DNA from: Phycisphaerae bacterium
GTDB taxonomy: Bacteria; Planctomycetota; Phycisphaerae; UBA1845
NCBI GenBank assembly: GCA_028289375.1
Contig: JANQQK010000008.1
Coordinates: 1 to 64,000, forward strand
Length of the DNA: 64,000 bases
Direction: 5' to 3'
Made by a program: the position numbers and the translations under genes. Below are positions 16,437 to 25,242 of this stretch, in pieces. How positions within the stretch are numbered: the stretch's first letter is position 1; each line of letters begins with the position of its first letter. The notes beneath the pieces were generated by a model, which was given only the letters and a program-made list of their open reading frames with translations, ran no database searches and was not told the DNA's origin.

Positions 16437-16499
16437 CTTTGTTCTCCAGTCGAATGTGTTCTCGATTTCGCACGTCCTCAGCGTGACGATCAGAAGGCT

Positions 16500-16526
16500 C
16501 TTCGCATGCACGTTTTGAACGGATTC
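16500..16526 (-). promoter_or_regulatory. Candidate ECF promoter of the fasciclin gene
   Basis: On the minus strand GAATCC (16526-16521), 15 bases, then GCGAAG (16505-16500). This matches in sequence and spacing the sites before the desaturase operon and the sigma gene. The -10 box ends 63 bases before the start codon. Confidence 0.6.
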
Positions 16527-16628
16527 AAAAAATCGTTCGGGCGACAACGATCGACAAGTCGGGACACCCACGCTGACGCCCACGGCCAACTTCCGATAAC
16601 TGCCAATCTCGATTTTCGATCGCCAGGT

Positions 16629-16655
16629 GAATCCATCGCCAGACGTCCAGCGAAT
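16629..16655 (+). promoter_or_regulatory. Candidate autoregulated ECF promoter of the sigma/anti-sigma pair
   Basis: GAATCC (16629-16634), 15 bases, then GCGAAT (16650-16655), facing the ECF sigma gene that starts at 16749. Sigma autoregulation through a promoter shared with its targets is the rule for ECF systems. Confidence 0.6.
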
Positions 16656-16748
16656 CACTGGTCAGTCACGCGAGCGCGGGTAGGATCGCGATCAGCGACC
16701 TGAGACGGCGCAGCGTTGACCGGATTGAACGGGTCATGGACAGGCTGA

Positions 16749-17324
16749 ATGGACGTCGATCAACAACCGCTTTTAAACCGCGTTGCCGCCGGAGACGCTG
16801 AGGCGGTCCAGTTGTGCATCGATCGGTTCGGTGCACTGGTCTGGTCGCTCGCGCGTCGACTGCTCGGGAACGCGGCAGAGGCTGAGGACGCCGTGCAGGA
16901 AATCTTCATCGACATCTGGCGAAACGCCTCCCGGTACGATGCGCGTGTCGCATCGGAGAAGACGTTCGTGGCGATGATTGCACGCCGGCGGATCATCGAC
17001 CGCCGCAGACGTCTTGGACGGGCACCGGAGATGGAAACATCGGAACTCGATCGCCTGTCCAAGCCGGATGAGACCGAGTGGCTGTCATCGGTGGAGACGA
17101 CTGACGAGGTCAGCCGTGCCGTTGACGCCATCCGGCAACTCAAGCCCGATCAGCAACAACTGCTGCGATTGGCCATCCACGAAGGCTGGACCCACCAGAA
17201 GATCGCCGACCATCTGCAGATACCACTCGGCACGGTGAAAACGAATGTCCGCCGCGGTCTGATGCGCGTTCGAGAGTTGCTTGCGGCCAACACGGTGCCC
17301 GGGGAGAGGACGGTGACATCATGA
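16749..17324 (+). CDS. ECF sigma factor (SigK-like by context)
   Basis: A 191-residue ECF sigma factor. Region 2 is FGALVWSLARRLLGNAAEAEDAVQEIFIDIWRN..., quoted here in part, with the usual DAVQE helix. Region 4 contains WTHQKIADHLQIPLGTVKTN, the -35 recognition helix-turn-helix. The stop overlaps the anti-sigma start by 4 bases. The neighbourhood (fasciclin, Cfa, DUF1365, flavoprotein, DUF1295, RskA-type anti-sigma) mirrors the mycobacterial sigK locus. The likely targets are its own promoter, the fasciclin gene and the lipid operon, based on the shared GAATCC-N15-GCGAA sites. Confidence 0.93.
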   Translation: MDVDQQPLLNRVAAGDAEAVQLCIDRFGALVWSLARRLLGNAAEAEDAVQEIFIDIWRNASRYDARVASEKTFVAMIARRRIIDRRRRLGRAPEMETSELDRLSKPDETEWLSSVETTDEVSRAVDAIRQLKPDQQQLLRLAIHEGWTHQKIADHLQIPLGTVKTNVRRGLMRVRELLAANTVPGERTVTS

Positions 17325-18124
17325 CCGATGCACGCACGCCCGATCTCGAACGCATCGACGCACTTATGGTCGAGTCGCTGATTGACGGACTGGATGACGT
17401 CGCACAGCGGGAGTTGGACACTATGCTCGCGGATGCACCCGTCGTTGAGCGTGACGGTATGAAGAAGGTGGTCGCGATGATCGATCAGGCGTGGGCATCG
17501 GATGAGTCAGCCGGCGAACTGCCGGCATCTTTGCGGCAGCAATTGTCCGATGATGCGACGCGGTTTTTCGATGCACAGCCGGCGGCGCGATCAATCGATG
17601 CGGATCCACATGCGTCGTTTGGCCCGATCGTCACCCGTTTTGCGCGGGCGGGATGGTATGCCGCTGCGGCCTCCATCGTCATCGCGATACTCGGTTGGTG
17701 GCAGGTATTGGCTCCTCGTGACGGCGCTGAGAGGCTGACCGCACAAACCATGGCATCATTCAGCCGCGATCATGCCGACTCGGTATCGGGTGATTGGACG
17801 AGCAGCATTCCTAAGTATGCGAAAGTGGAAGGCGAGCTCGTCTGGAGCGACGCGGAGCAGACGGGCTACATGCGGTTTGTCGGATTGGCGGCGAACGATC
17901 CTGATCGGGAGCAGTATCAGCTCTGGATTGTCGACCCGGATCGCGACAAGCATCCGATCGACGGTGGCGTGTTCGATGTGCCAACCTCTGGAGAGGTGAT
18001 CGTGCCGATCGATGCGAAGCTGATCGCGAAAGCGCCCAAGGTTTTCGCCATCACAAAGGAGCAGTCCGGCGGCGTCGTCGTCTCTGCAGGTCCGCACATT
18101 CTCGTGGCCAAGATCGAGAGTTAG
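17321..18124 (+). CDS. RskA-type membrane anti-sigma factor
   Basis: A 267-residue protein with a cytoplasmic N-terminal anti-sigma domain (LMVESLIDGLDDVAQRELDT), one membrane helix near residues 108-124 (WYAAAASIVIAILGWWQVLA), and an extracytoplasmic RskA C-terminal domain. The latter shows TGYMRFVGLAANDPDREQYQL, WIVDP and VFAITKEQSGG. It would hold the ECF sigma inactive until regulated proteolysis releases it. The coding end overlaps the stop of the convergent IPTL-CTERM gene by 4 bases with no terminator between. Confidence 0.9.
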   Translation: MTDARTPDLERIDALMVESLIDGLDDVAQRELDTMLADAPVVERDGMKKVVAMIDQAWASDESAGELPASLRQQLSDDATRFFDAQPAARSIDADPHASFGPIVTRFARAGWYAAAASIVIAILGWWQVLAPRDGAERLTAQTMASFSRDHADSVSGDWTSSIPKYAKVEGELVWSDAEQTGYMRFVGLAANDPDREQYQLWIVDPDRDKHPIDGGVFDVPTSGEVIVPIDAKLIAKAPKVFAITKEQSGGVVVSAGPHILVAKIES

Positions 18125-21102
18125 TTCAATCCGGTAACACCGGTATCACGCTGCTGCTTCCGGTAAATCATCGAGCCTGCCAGCACCAATATCAGCGTCA
18201 TCACCACGGTCCCCCACTGCGACACCGATGGGATGCCAACCTCGCATTCATCTGGAATACCGTTGTTGTTGTCGTCGAGAGACCACCCAATGGCGATGTC
18301 GCACTGATCCAGCCTGGCCGTGCCGTTGCAATCCTGCTTATCCAATTGTTCGATGTCGCCGATTCCGTCTCCGTCGCAGTCTTCCTGATCCGGATTAGGC
18401 AGCGAGGAATTGTCTGACCCCTCAGGTGCGTCTTGAACATCGTCTCCGTCAGCATCAGGCTGCGCCGAAGCATCCTCGACATCCTGCTTCTTCTCACTCA
18501 GCTTTGCGAGCGCACGAAGGAGACGCGCCACCTCACGCTCATACTCGTCCGGATCCGCCTCGAAATCCGGATCAAGATCGCAGAACCCCGGGATGTCCCC
18601 CCTGGATTTCATCAACTCCTGCAGTTCGCACGCTACGGCAAGCAACTTGCGCGCACGCTTCACCTCTTCGTTCGTGTCGGGCTGGCCATTGGCTTTGAGC
18701 GTCTCAAGATAGGCTTGCGCGAGGAACTTGAGCATTCTGATGATCTTCTTCGCCGTTCTCCACTCTTCGAGCGTCGGCCGCATGTCCTGCTTGGCTTTGT
18801 TGAGGATCTGCATCAGCAACGTCTCAGCCTGCCCAAACCAGTGATCGGTGGCAGTGCGGATCTGCGCCAACGTGGGTGACTCAGCCGTCCATCCAACGAT
18901 TCGATCGGTCGGCGTGTTCTCCAGCGCGTGCTTGATCTGGTACTTGGCTGGATCTGACCCGGGAACCTGCTCGATCTGACCTGTGCGTTCGGTCACGCCC
19001 TCATCCGTGGTCGGGCTTGCGTCATCGACCAATGTGATGGAATACTTGGTTTCCACATTTTGGCCGTTCATTTTTCTTTCGCGTACCATTCCGACGACGG
19101 CATACGTGTGTCCCAAGTCCTTGTTGCTTTCGGCATCGGTGTAGCGGACGTGAATTTCCACATCCTGCCCGCTGCGGACCTGCTTGAACAACTCCTCCGG
19201 ATCGACACGACAAGTGAGCTGATTCTGAGTCTGATTCAGGTCTTCGTCCGGCGAGCCATTGCCCTGCCCTTCCACGCGGAGTTTCAATTGCTTGTCAGCA
19301 ATGAATTTCTTCTTACCGGCAATGTAGTCGTCGTACTGCGTAAAGCCGTCATCGCCGGACTTCATCAGCGTTTTCATCTCCGTGCGACGGGCACGCTCGG
19401 CGGCATTGCCCGTGGGGAGTCCCATCCGATACGTTTCATTCAGCCACGACATGCTGCTGGCCACTGCGGTCGGCATGCACGCCGACTGATGACACGCTTC
19501 GTTCTGATCGATCCATCGGAAATTGTTCCGCTTGGCCGCGGTCACCCGACCCAGCGCACGATCACCTGCCTGGAAGTTTGCATTTGCCGCCGGCCCCGGA
19601 GGACCCTGCTGATTCACGCCAGCGCCTCCCTTTGCGATTTGTTTGTTATCGCAGAGTATCGTGAGCGCGTTCGCAGAACCGGGAATCGGCGTCGTCAGAA
19701 CATAAGGCGTCGCAACCAGTCGATAGGTAATATTCGTCACGTCAGTCCCACGTGGACCAATGTTGAAGAGGCAGCTTGACGCATGAAACGGCTCGTCCTC
19801 GGGAAAGTCGATTGCGAAGAACGGCATGTTCTCAATCGCCAAGACGCCGTCGATCTCGGCGCTGACGTACAAGACCGTGTCGCCGGGATTCGGTAGTGAA
19901 ACAGTGAACAGACCATAGTCCGACTCAGCAACGAGAAGACTGCCATCCGGTTCAAACCAGTCAATCTGATCGACGCCGACAGACTCTTCGCAACCATCGC
20001 CGACGAGATTCCCATCGCCATCCGTCTGATCGGGATTGTACACAGCGGGACAGTTGTCCATGGAATCGGGAACACCGTCGAGATCAAAGTCATTCGGAGT
20101 TTCACACTCATCCGGAATGCCGGACTGATTGTCATCAATGCTGCCACCGGATGCGATGTCACATTCGTCGAGCAAACCGTTTGTGTTGCAGTCTTCGGTC
20201 GGCGTGGACTGGACACGAAGTCTGAATTGACCACGCTCCTGGTCGCCAATGGACGCAACCCGAACAAGATAGTCCTGCCCCGGTGCCAAGTCCGTCAGGC
20301 ACAGGCTTGGAAGCAGCCCGCATTGATCATCGCTGCAGGCAATTGGCGCAATGCCGGCACATGGGTCCGTACCCTTCGCCACTTCGTAGACTGAAAGAAT
20401 CGCATCGACGTCTCCAATGCCGCTTCCGCACAGACTGATCGCCGCGCTGGGCGATGCTGCCTGGAACGCGAACCAAACCGAACCGGTTGGCGGTTCGCTG
20501 CCATCGGAGCAATTGAAAGGCGGAGACGCTGGTTGCTCGTTGGCTGCAACATTGTCGAACACGACTTCGGCATCACTTCCCAGGAACATCGCCTGCTGGC
20601 ATGCATCGTTTTGTGGTGGATTGGCCAGACCAATGTTGAACGCTCCCGGGCCTGTCGCTTGACCGGGACTCACGCCGATCCTCAGCAGATATGACTCGCC
20701 CGCAACGGCGACAAAGTTCGCCACGGATTGCTGACCACAAGCATTATCGTTGCAGGCCTGGATCAGGAGGACGTCACAGGTGCCCGCGTACACGGCGACC
20801 CGTGTATCCAGCGCCGTCTGCCCACACGTTTGCAGCGACACCGGTCCATCCACATCACTGGTCCACTGAAACCAGACATCTGCCTCAAACGCAGACGTTC
20901 CGTTGGATTCACATGCAGCCTCCGTCAGATCGTCCACACCTGTTTGCCCGCCATTGTCAAATACAAACATGCCCACGCCAGCAATCTGGTTCGCGCCAGC
21001 GTCCTCGCATGTCTCACCGCCGATCGGCGGTCCTGCGTGCACAACGGCAGCCAATGTCAGAACAGCTACAGCGACAGAATGAGCGCGTGTGAATCGAATC
21101 AT
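18121..21102 (-). CDS. Secreted IPTL-CTERM protein with pre-peptidase-like domains and a C39-like insert
   Basis: A 993-residue protein from ATG 21102 (CGGAGCC upstream; the GTG at 21201 adds no signal peptide). A signal peptide (VAVAVLTLAAVVHA) is followed by two related Cys-containing beta domains and an acidic linker (DCNTNGLLDECDI, DFDLDGVPDSMDNCP) that probably binds calcium. Near residue 470 comes a papain-like segment with NEACHQSACMPTAVASSMSW and GHTYAVVGMV, resembling C39-type cysteine peptidases. A helical region and another DCDGDGIGD block follow. The C-terminus is a clear IPTL-CTERM signal (GIPSVSQWGTVVMTLILVLA plus basic tail), which predicts sorting and cleavage at the envelope. 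Confidence 0.85.
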   Translation of the reverse strand: MIRFTRAHSVAVAVLTLAAVVHAGPPIGGETCEDAGANQIAGVGMFVFDNGGQTGVDDLTEAACESNGTSAFEADVWFQWTSDVDGPVSLQTCGQTALDTRVAVYAGTCDVLLIQACNDNACGQQSVANFVAVAGESYLLRIGVSPGQATGPGAFNIGLANPPQNDACQQAMFLGSDAEVVFDNVAANEQPASPPFNCSDGSEPPTGSVWFAFQAASPSAAISLCGSGIGDVDAILSVYEVAKGTDPCAGIAPIACSDDQCGLLPSLCLTDLAPGQDYLVRVASIGDQERGQFRLRVQSTPTEDCNTNGLLDECDIASGGSIDDNQSGIPDECETPNDFDLDGVPDSMDNCPAVYNPDQTDGDGNLVGDGCEESVGVDQIDWFEPDGSLLVAESDYGLFTVSLPNPGDTVLYVSAEIDGVLAIENMPFFAIDFPEDEPFHASSCLFNIGPRGTDVTNITYRLVATPYVLTTPIPGSANALTILCDNKQIAKGGAGVNQQGPPGPAANANFQAGDRALGRVTAAKRNNFRWIDQNEACHQSACMPTAVASSMSWLNETYRMGLPTGNAAERARRTEMKTLMKSGDDGFTQYDDYIAGKKKFIADKQLKLRVEGQGNGSPDEDLNQTQNQLTCRVDPEELFKQVRSGQDVEIHVRYTDAESNKDLGHTYAVVGMVRERKMNGQNVETKYSITLVDDASPTTDEGVTERTGQIEQVPGSDPAKYQIKHALENTPTDRIVGWTAESPTLAQIRTATDHWFGQAETLLMQILNKAKQDMRPTLEEWRTAKKIIRMLKFLAQAYLETLKANGQPDTNEEVKRARKLLAVACELQELMKSRGDIPGFCDLDPDFEADPDEYEREVARLLRALAKLSEKKQDVEDASAQPDADGDDVQDAPEGSDNSSLPNPDQEDCDGDGIGDIEQLDKQDCNGTARLDQCDIAIGWSLDDNNNGIPDECEVGIPSVSQWGTVVMTLILVLAGSMIYRKQQRDTGVTGLN

Positions 21103-21271
21103 GATCAGGCTCCGATATTCTCCGGCCGGGAAGACGTGATCGCAGTTTTCGTATCGTAGCACAGAACGAGCGGACAACACTACCCTAAAACAGATCGGCA
21201 CCTCTATGCATCAACTGTACGGAACTGAGTGCCAATCTCTGTCACAAGTGACCGCTCCCGGGGATTGGGAG

Positions 21272-23956
21272 CTATTCGTGGACGTCCGGCGATTGCACGG
21301 CTCCCGCACGGGCCAGCCAGAACCGCTGTCGTTCATTATCACCAGATCGTTCAAAAATTTCGGCGAGGTACCGAGCAGCCTTCTCAGCCTCCCCGTGATC
21401 CACCCCCAATGCCTCTACAAGCCCCTCATGGGCAGCCATCAATAATTCCGCCGCAGGTTCCGTATCATTCAGTTCCACGAGCGCTTTGGCCATACTGATC
21501 TTCATGATGAAGACGTATGGATGATCTTCGGGAAAGACAGCTTTGGCTGTCTGGTGTGCATCACGGAAGTCCTCCAGCGCCGCCGACGCGTCCCCCATCT
21601 CCATGCGCACGCGACCCAACTCATTCAGAATTCCCACGCGTTCGGGATAAGTCTCACCATACTGCGCATCGCTGACCGCGAGCGCCTTTGACACCATGAT
21701 CAGGGCTTCATCGAGCTTGCCCTGTCCCCGCAGTGCACCGGCCAGATTCTGATAGATAACGGATGGGACGGGCTGCCCCTCGCGCCGCAGGTAGCCATCA
21801 AGCGTCTCGCGCAGTTCCTTCTCGGCTTCTGACCACTTGGACTGATAAAGGTGAATCACTGCCAGTTGATTGCGCGCCTGAAGCGTCTCTTCGTGACCTT
21901 CTCCAAAAGTCGTCGCGTATCGATCAACCAACGCGCTCGTCATCTCAGCCGCCACGCCATACAACTCGAGATTGACCAACAAACTGGCCAGGTTGTAAAG
22001 CGCACTCAGCGTCTGGGGATGATTCGGGCCAAAGACATCCGAAGCATCATCAACAACAGCTTCGAACAAAGCACGGGCTTCACCATACCTGCCAAGTCTG
22101 GAAAGCGTCGAGGCGAGGTTTTGCTGCAGCGTGACGACGGCTGCCCGGTCGCCACGTCGTCGACGTATCTCAATCAGCGCTCGGTATGTCGCTTCCGCTT
22201 CGGCAAACATGCCCAGTTCGATTTGCATGATGGCGAAGTGATTTCGCGCGACGAGAATTTCGGCATGCTCTGCACCGAGCGTCGCTTCACCACGGCGAAT
22301 CATCTCCTCCTGCAACTGCATCGCCGCTGCCAACTGTCCTTGGCTCTTAAGGACGTCGGCATGCACCGCCATGGCCGACAGCGTCAACCACGCATCTTCG
22401 CCAAACAGTGCCTTCGCAGCGCTCAGCACCTCAGTTGACAGTTGGTTCGCATCGTCTATTCGATCCTGAGACAGATACACCTGCACCAGACGATGCTTGA
22501 TCTCCAACGCATCTTTCGGCTCAACGCTGCCACCGTCCGCAACAACGGCGATGGCCTTGGACAACTGTCGCTCGGCGCGATCGAATTGGCCGAGATTAAA
22601 ATAGGTCCATCCGATGCAATTCCGCAGCGACGCCTCCACTTCGGGCAGTTCAGCGAATTCCGCATCGATGCGGGTGACGGCATTCTCCAGCGTCTCGCGT
22701 ACGGTGATGTCGCGATCCAACACGGTTGGATCAGACGACGAGAGCATCTTCTCAAGGAATTCATTGACCGCGCGGGCCTTGCTCATCTCGCGTTGAGCAC
22801 GCTCATTTGCTTCCGTCACGGTCACAAGTCGGTCAGCGGCCAATCGCTCCGCCTCGCGCGCATCGCGATAGGCGACCGTCATGAACACGAGAAACACAAT
22901 CGTCAGAACCAGCGCCGACGCCGTGAACGCCACCGTCGCGCGATAGCGCCCAGCCAGTTTGCGCATTTGATACCACGCACTGTCGCGCTTGGCCTGAATC
23001 GGTTCTCGGTTCAGAAACCGACGGATATCGTCCGCCACAGCACCGGCGCTCTGGTAGCGACGCTCCGCCTCCTTGGCGAGACAAGTCATCACGATCGTGT
23101 CAATTTCGTCGTTCAGCCTTGTCACAATCGATGAAGGTCGAATCGGATCCACATGCAGGATGCTGTCGACCACGCGCGACACCGCGGTCGATACGTTGTA
23201 CGGGAAGCGACCCGTCAATAGCTGGACCAGCATCACGCCCAGCGCGTAGACATCGGAACGGACGTCGGCCGGCGCACCGTGATCAGCAACCTGCTCAGGA
23301 CTTGCCCACGGCAGGGAGCCGATGAACTGCCCGGTCATGCTGATGGTTGGCCCGTCGACTTCTGACGTCGCAGCCGCAACACCGAAGTCGAGGATCTTCG
23401 GCTGACCTTGATCATCTACCAGGATGTTGTTGGGCTTAAGATCGCGATGAATGATTCCGCGCTGATGTGCGTACTGGACCGCATCGCAAATCTTCGCAAA
23501 AAGAGTCAGTTGCTCCACCAACTCCGGGGAACGAGTCCGACTGCTCGTTGCCCGCGACGTCTCTACTGACACCCGCGCATGAAGATCCAGCGGCTCACCG
23601 TCGACATGTTCCATCACAAGATACGGGCAACCATCTCCTGTCACGCCGCTGTCGTAAACATGTACGATGTTCGGGTGGCGCAGCCTTGTCACAAGATCCA
23701 CTTCGCGCCGAAATCGGGCATGGGCCGACGACGACGCGTACGCACCGCCCAGCAGAATCTTGATCGCCACGGTTCGCTGCGTACTTCGCTGTCGTGCTGT
23801 GAACACTACGCCCTGTCCACCGCGACCGATCTCCTCGAACTCGTCATATCCGGGTACGTCGGGCGTGCCCATGCGATCACGCCGCTCGTCAACCAGAGCC
23901 CCCACAAGCACATCAGGATCTTCGTACCACTCTGACTGTTGTGACGAATCAACCAT
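21272..23956 (-). CDS. Transmembrane Ser/Thr protein kinase with C-terminal TPR repeats
   Basis: An 894-residue PknB-type kinase from ATG 23956 (the track's TTG at 23983 adds nine residues). The kinase domain spans about 43-315, with the glycine loop IGRGGQGVVF, Lys66 in VAIKIL, HRDLKPNN at 170, DFG at 190 and SPEQ. A single membrane helix (ATVAFTASALVLTIVFLVFM) lies near 340. The outer half is a long TPR array, about 400-890, with many repeats such as ALYNLASLLVNLELY. It lies 42 bases downstream of an ECF sigma gene, the common planctomycete sigma-kinase pairing. The kinase may act on that sigma or relay a signal sensed by the TPR region. Confidence 0.92.
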   Translation of the reverse strand: MVDSSQQSEWYEDPDVLVGALVDERRDRMGTPDVPGYDEFEEIGRGGQGVVFTARQRSTQRTVAIKILLGGAYASSSAHARFRREVDLVTRLRHPNIVHVYDSGVTGDGCPYLVMEHVDGEPLDLHARVSVETSRATSSRTRSPELVEQLTLFAKICDAVQYAHQRGIIHRDLKPNNILVDDQGQPKILDFGVAAATSEVDGPTISMTGQFIGSLPWASPEQVADHGAPADVRSDVYALGVMLVQLLTGRFPYNVSTAVSRVVDSILHVDPIRPSSIVTRLNDEIDTIVMTCLAKEAERRYQSAGAVADDIRRFLNREPIQAKRDSAWYQMRKLAGRYRATVAFTASALVLTIVFLVFMTVAYRDAREAERLAADRLVTVTEANERAQREMSKARAVNEFLEKMLSSSDPTVLDRDITVRETLENAVTRIDAEFAELPEVEASLRNCIGWTYFNLGQFDRAERQLSKAIAVVADGGSVEPKDALEIKHRLVQVYLSQDRIDDANQLSTEVLSAAKALFGEDAWLTLSAMAVHADVLKSQGQLAAAMQLQEEMIRRGEATLGAEHAEILVARNHFAIMQIELGMFAEAEATYRALIEIRRRRGDRAAVVTLQQNLASTLSRLGRYGEARALFEAVVDDASDVFGPNHPQTLSALYNLASLLVNLELYGVAAEMTSALVDRYATTFGEGHEETLQARNQLAVIHLYQSKWSEAEKELRETLDGYLRREGQPVPSVIYQNLAGALRGQGKLDEALIMVSKALAVSDAQYGETYPERVGILNELGRVRMEMGDASAALEDFRDAHQTAKAVFPEDHPYVFIMKISMAKALVELNDTEPAAELLMAAHEGLVEALGVDHGEAEKAARYLAEIFERSGDNERQRFWLARAGAVQSPDVHE

Positions 23957-23998
23957 GCACGAACGCCCCGTCAAACCACGCAACTTCGATCGGTGCCG

Positions 23999-24592
23999 TC
24001 AACCTTCCGCGTCGACTTGAGACGCAATCAACGCCGAAAGGCGACGCGTGATCTGCGACTTGGCTTGGTAGACCTGATCTACGCTTACGCCCGCCTGCTC
24101 GGCCACCTGTCCAGCAGATTGCCCCTCAACCGCGTACGCCTGAAACAGATTCAGGTCCTTCGTGCTGAATTCCATCTCGACGAACCGCATCGCCTGGCGC
24201 AAGTGATAACGCCGCCATTCAATTTCCCACGCCTGCTCGACCTCCTGATCGTCCGACGACAGCCGCGTGAACTCTTCAATGTTCTCTACCGGGGTTTGGG
24301 CATGCTTCTGAGAAAACTTATCGATGATCGCCCGGACCGTGATGGTTTTGAGATAGCCGCGGAACTTACCCCGGGCAGGGTCATACGAGAACTGCGGCAT
24401 CGATCGCGTGAGTTTCAGAATCACATCCTGCAGAAGATCATCGCAGTCACTCGGCTGCACACCACGGCGACGGGCGAATCCGCGCATCAGATCGCCGTAG
24501 CGCGCGTAAAACTCCTGCCATGCGTCCGTGTTGTCTGAATCAGCCAACTGCTGGAGCAGGGTCGTGTGGGTTGTGACGTGTGAGACAACCAT
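23999..24592 (-). CDS. ECF-type sigma factor linked to a Ser/Thr kinase
   Basis: A 197-residue sigma-70 family protein starting MVVSHVTTHTTLLQQL; the track start at 24976 includes 128 residues of unrelated frame. Region 2 holds DCDDLLQDVILKLTRSMPQF and FRGYLKTITVRAIIDKFSQK. Region 4 is AVEGQSAGQVAEQAGVSVDQVY. It belongs to a planctomycete ECF type often followed by a Ser/Thr kinase, as here. No anti-sigma factor is adjacent, so control by phosphorylation through the kinase is the likely alternative. Its promoter sites are unknown. Confidence 0.85.
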   Translation of the reverse strand: MVVSHVTTHTTLLQQLADSDNTDAWQEFYARYGDLMRGFARRRGVQPSDCDDLLQDVILKLTRSMPQFSYDPARGKFRGYLKTITVRAIIDKFSQKHAQTPVENIEEFTRLSSDDQEVEQAWEIEWRRYHLRQAMRFVEMEFSTKDLNLFQAYAVEGQSAGQVAEQAGVSVDQVYQAKSQITRRLSALIASQVDAEG

Positions 24593-24779
24593 CCGGCGAT
24601 TGTATCCCGCCGCCGGGTACGGATGACAACATTCTGTCCATTTTTCATCAGATCGGTCGGGCACAACGGTATGAACCCATAAGCACGCATGCGGTGCCAA
24701 TGCCGGCAGTGCGATGGCGTGTTCATGCAAGTGCCCCCGGCGTAAGGGACACAGCCAGTGAATCGGCAGGAGCCACAAC

Positions 24780-24971
24780 ATGACCAGATCATCAATGACG
24801 ATCCTGCGGGCGATTCTCGCTGTGACGGTGTTTGGCTGCGTTATCGGACACGCCACACCCATCGCCAATTCGCCGAGCCCCGACGATGACGCGCTTGCTC
24901 GCTCCTTTTGCGATCCGCCGCTCAGACACGCGTTTGTGTCCATGACCGGCCATGAGTCACCACGCCCATAA
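24780..24971 (+). CDS. Small secreted protein, no recognised family
   Basis: A 63-residue ORF beginning MTRSSMTILRAILAVTVFGCVIG, which reads as a signal peptide ending near HATPIA. The mature peptide would be about 37 residues with one Cys. A good ribosome binding site (GGCAGGAGCCACAAC) precedes the ATG. A strong plus-strand terminator starts 31 bases after the stop. These two signals make it a credible transcribed gene despite its size. It is divergent from the kinase-linked sigma gene. Function unknown. Confidence 0.45.
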   Translation: MTRSSMTILRAILAVTVFGCVIGHATPIANSPSPDDDALARSFCDPPLRHAFVSMTGHESPRP

Positions 24972-25002
24972 CCCATTCATGGTCGTGTGAGGCGGACGAT
25001 CC

Positions 25003-25062
25003 GTCCCGTCGCGAAACGGTTGACAGTGTTCACCCTGTCACCCTTCGTGGCGGGACGCTTTT
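25003..25062 (+). terminator. Intrinsic terminator after the small secreted protein gene
   Basis: A long interrupted hairpin: GTCCCG pairs with CGGGAC, CGCGAA with TTCGTG, and TGACAG with CTGTCA, followed by GCTTTTTGCG. The T-run is on the plus strand only, so it serves the small upstream ORF. Confidence 0.7.
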
Positions 25063-25144
25063 TGCGCTTCAACAGCCGCCTGTTATCCCGCTTCACATGT
25101 CAACATGTACGCAACCCAAGGATGATCCCACGGCCAGCGCGCAT

Positions 25145-25180
25145 AGAAAAAGCCCGCTGCAGGACGAACCTGCAGCGGGC
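25145..25180 (-). terminator. Intrinsic terminator of the giant secreted protein gene
   Basis: A perfect 12-bp stem, GCCCGCTGCAGG/CCTGCAGCGGGC, with a 5-base loop. On the minus strand it is followed by TTTTTCT. It lies about 60 bases after the stop at 25243. Confidence 0.9.
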
Positions 25181-25242
25181 AATTTGGTTTTTGCTACATG
25201 TCAGTCACAAGGACCGACACTGCCCTGATGGGCAAGAACCGC

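Noticed and set aside
15630-16703. 357-residue plus-strand ORF
   Set aside because: Antisense to the fasciclin gene and its promoter region; Arg/His-rich composition typical of a shadow frame.
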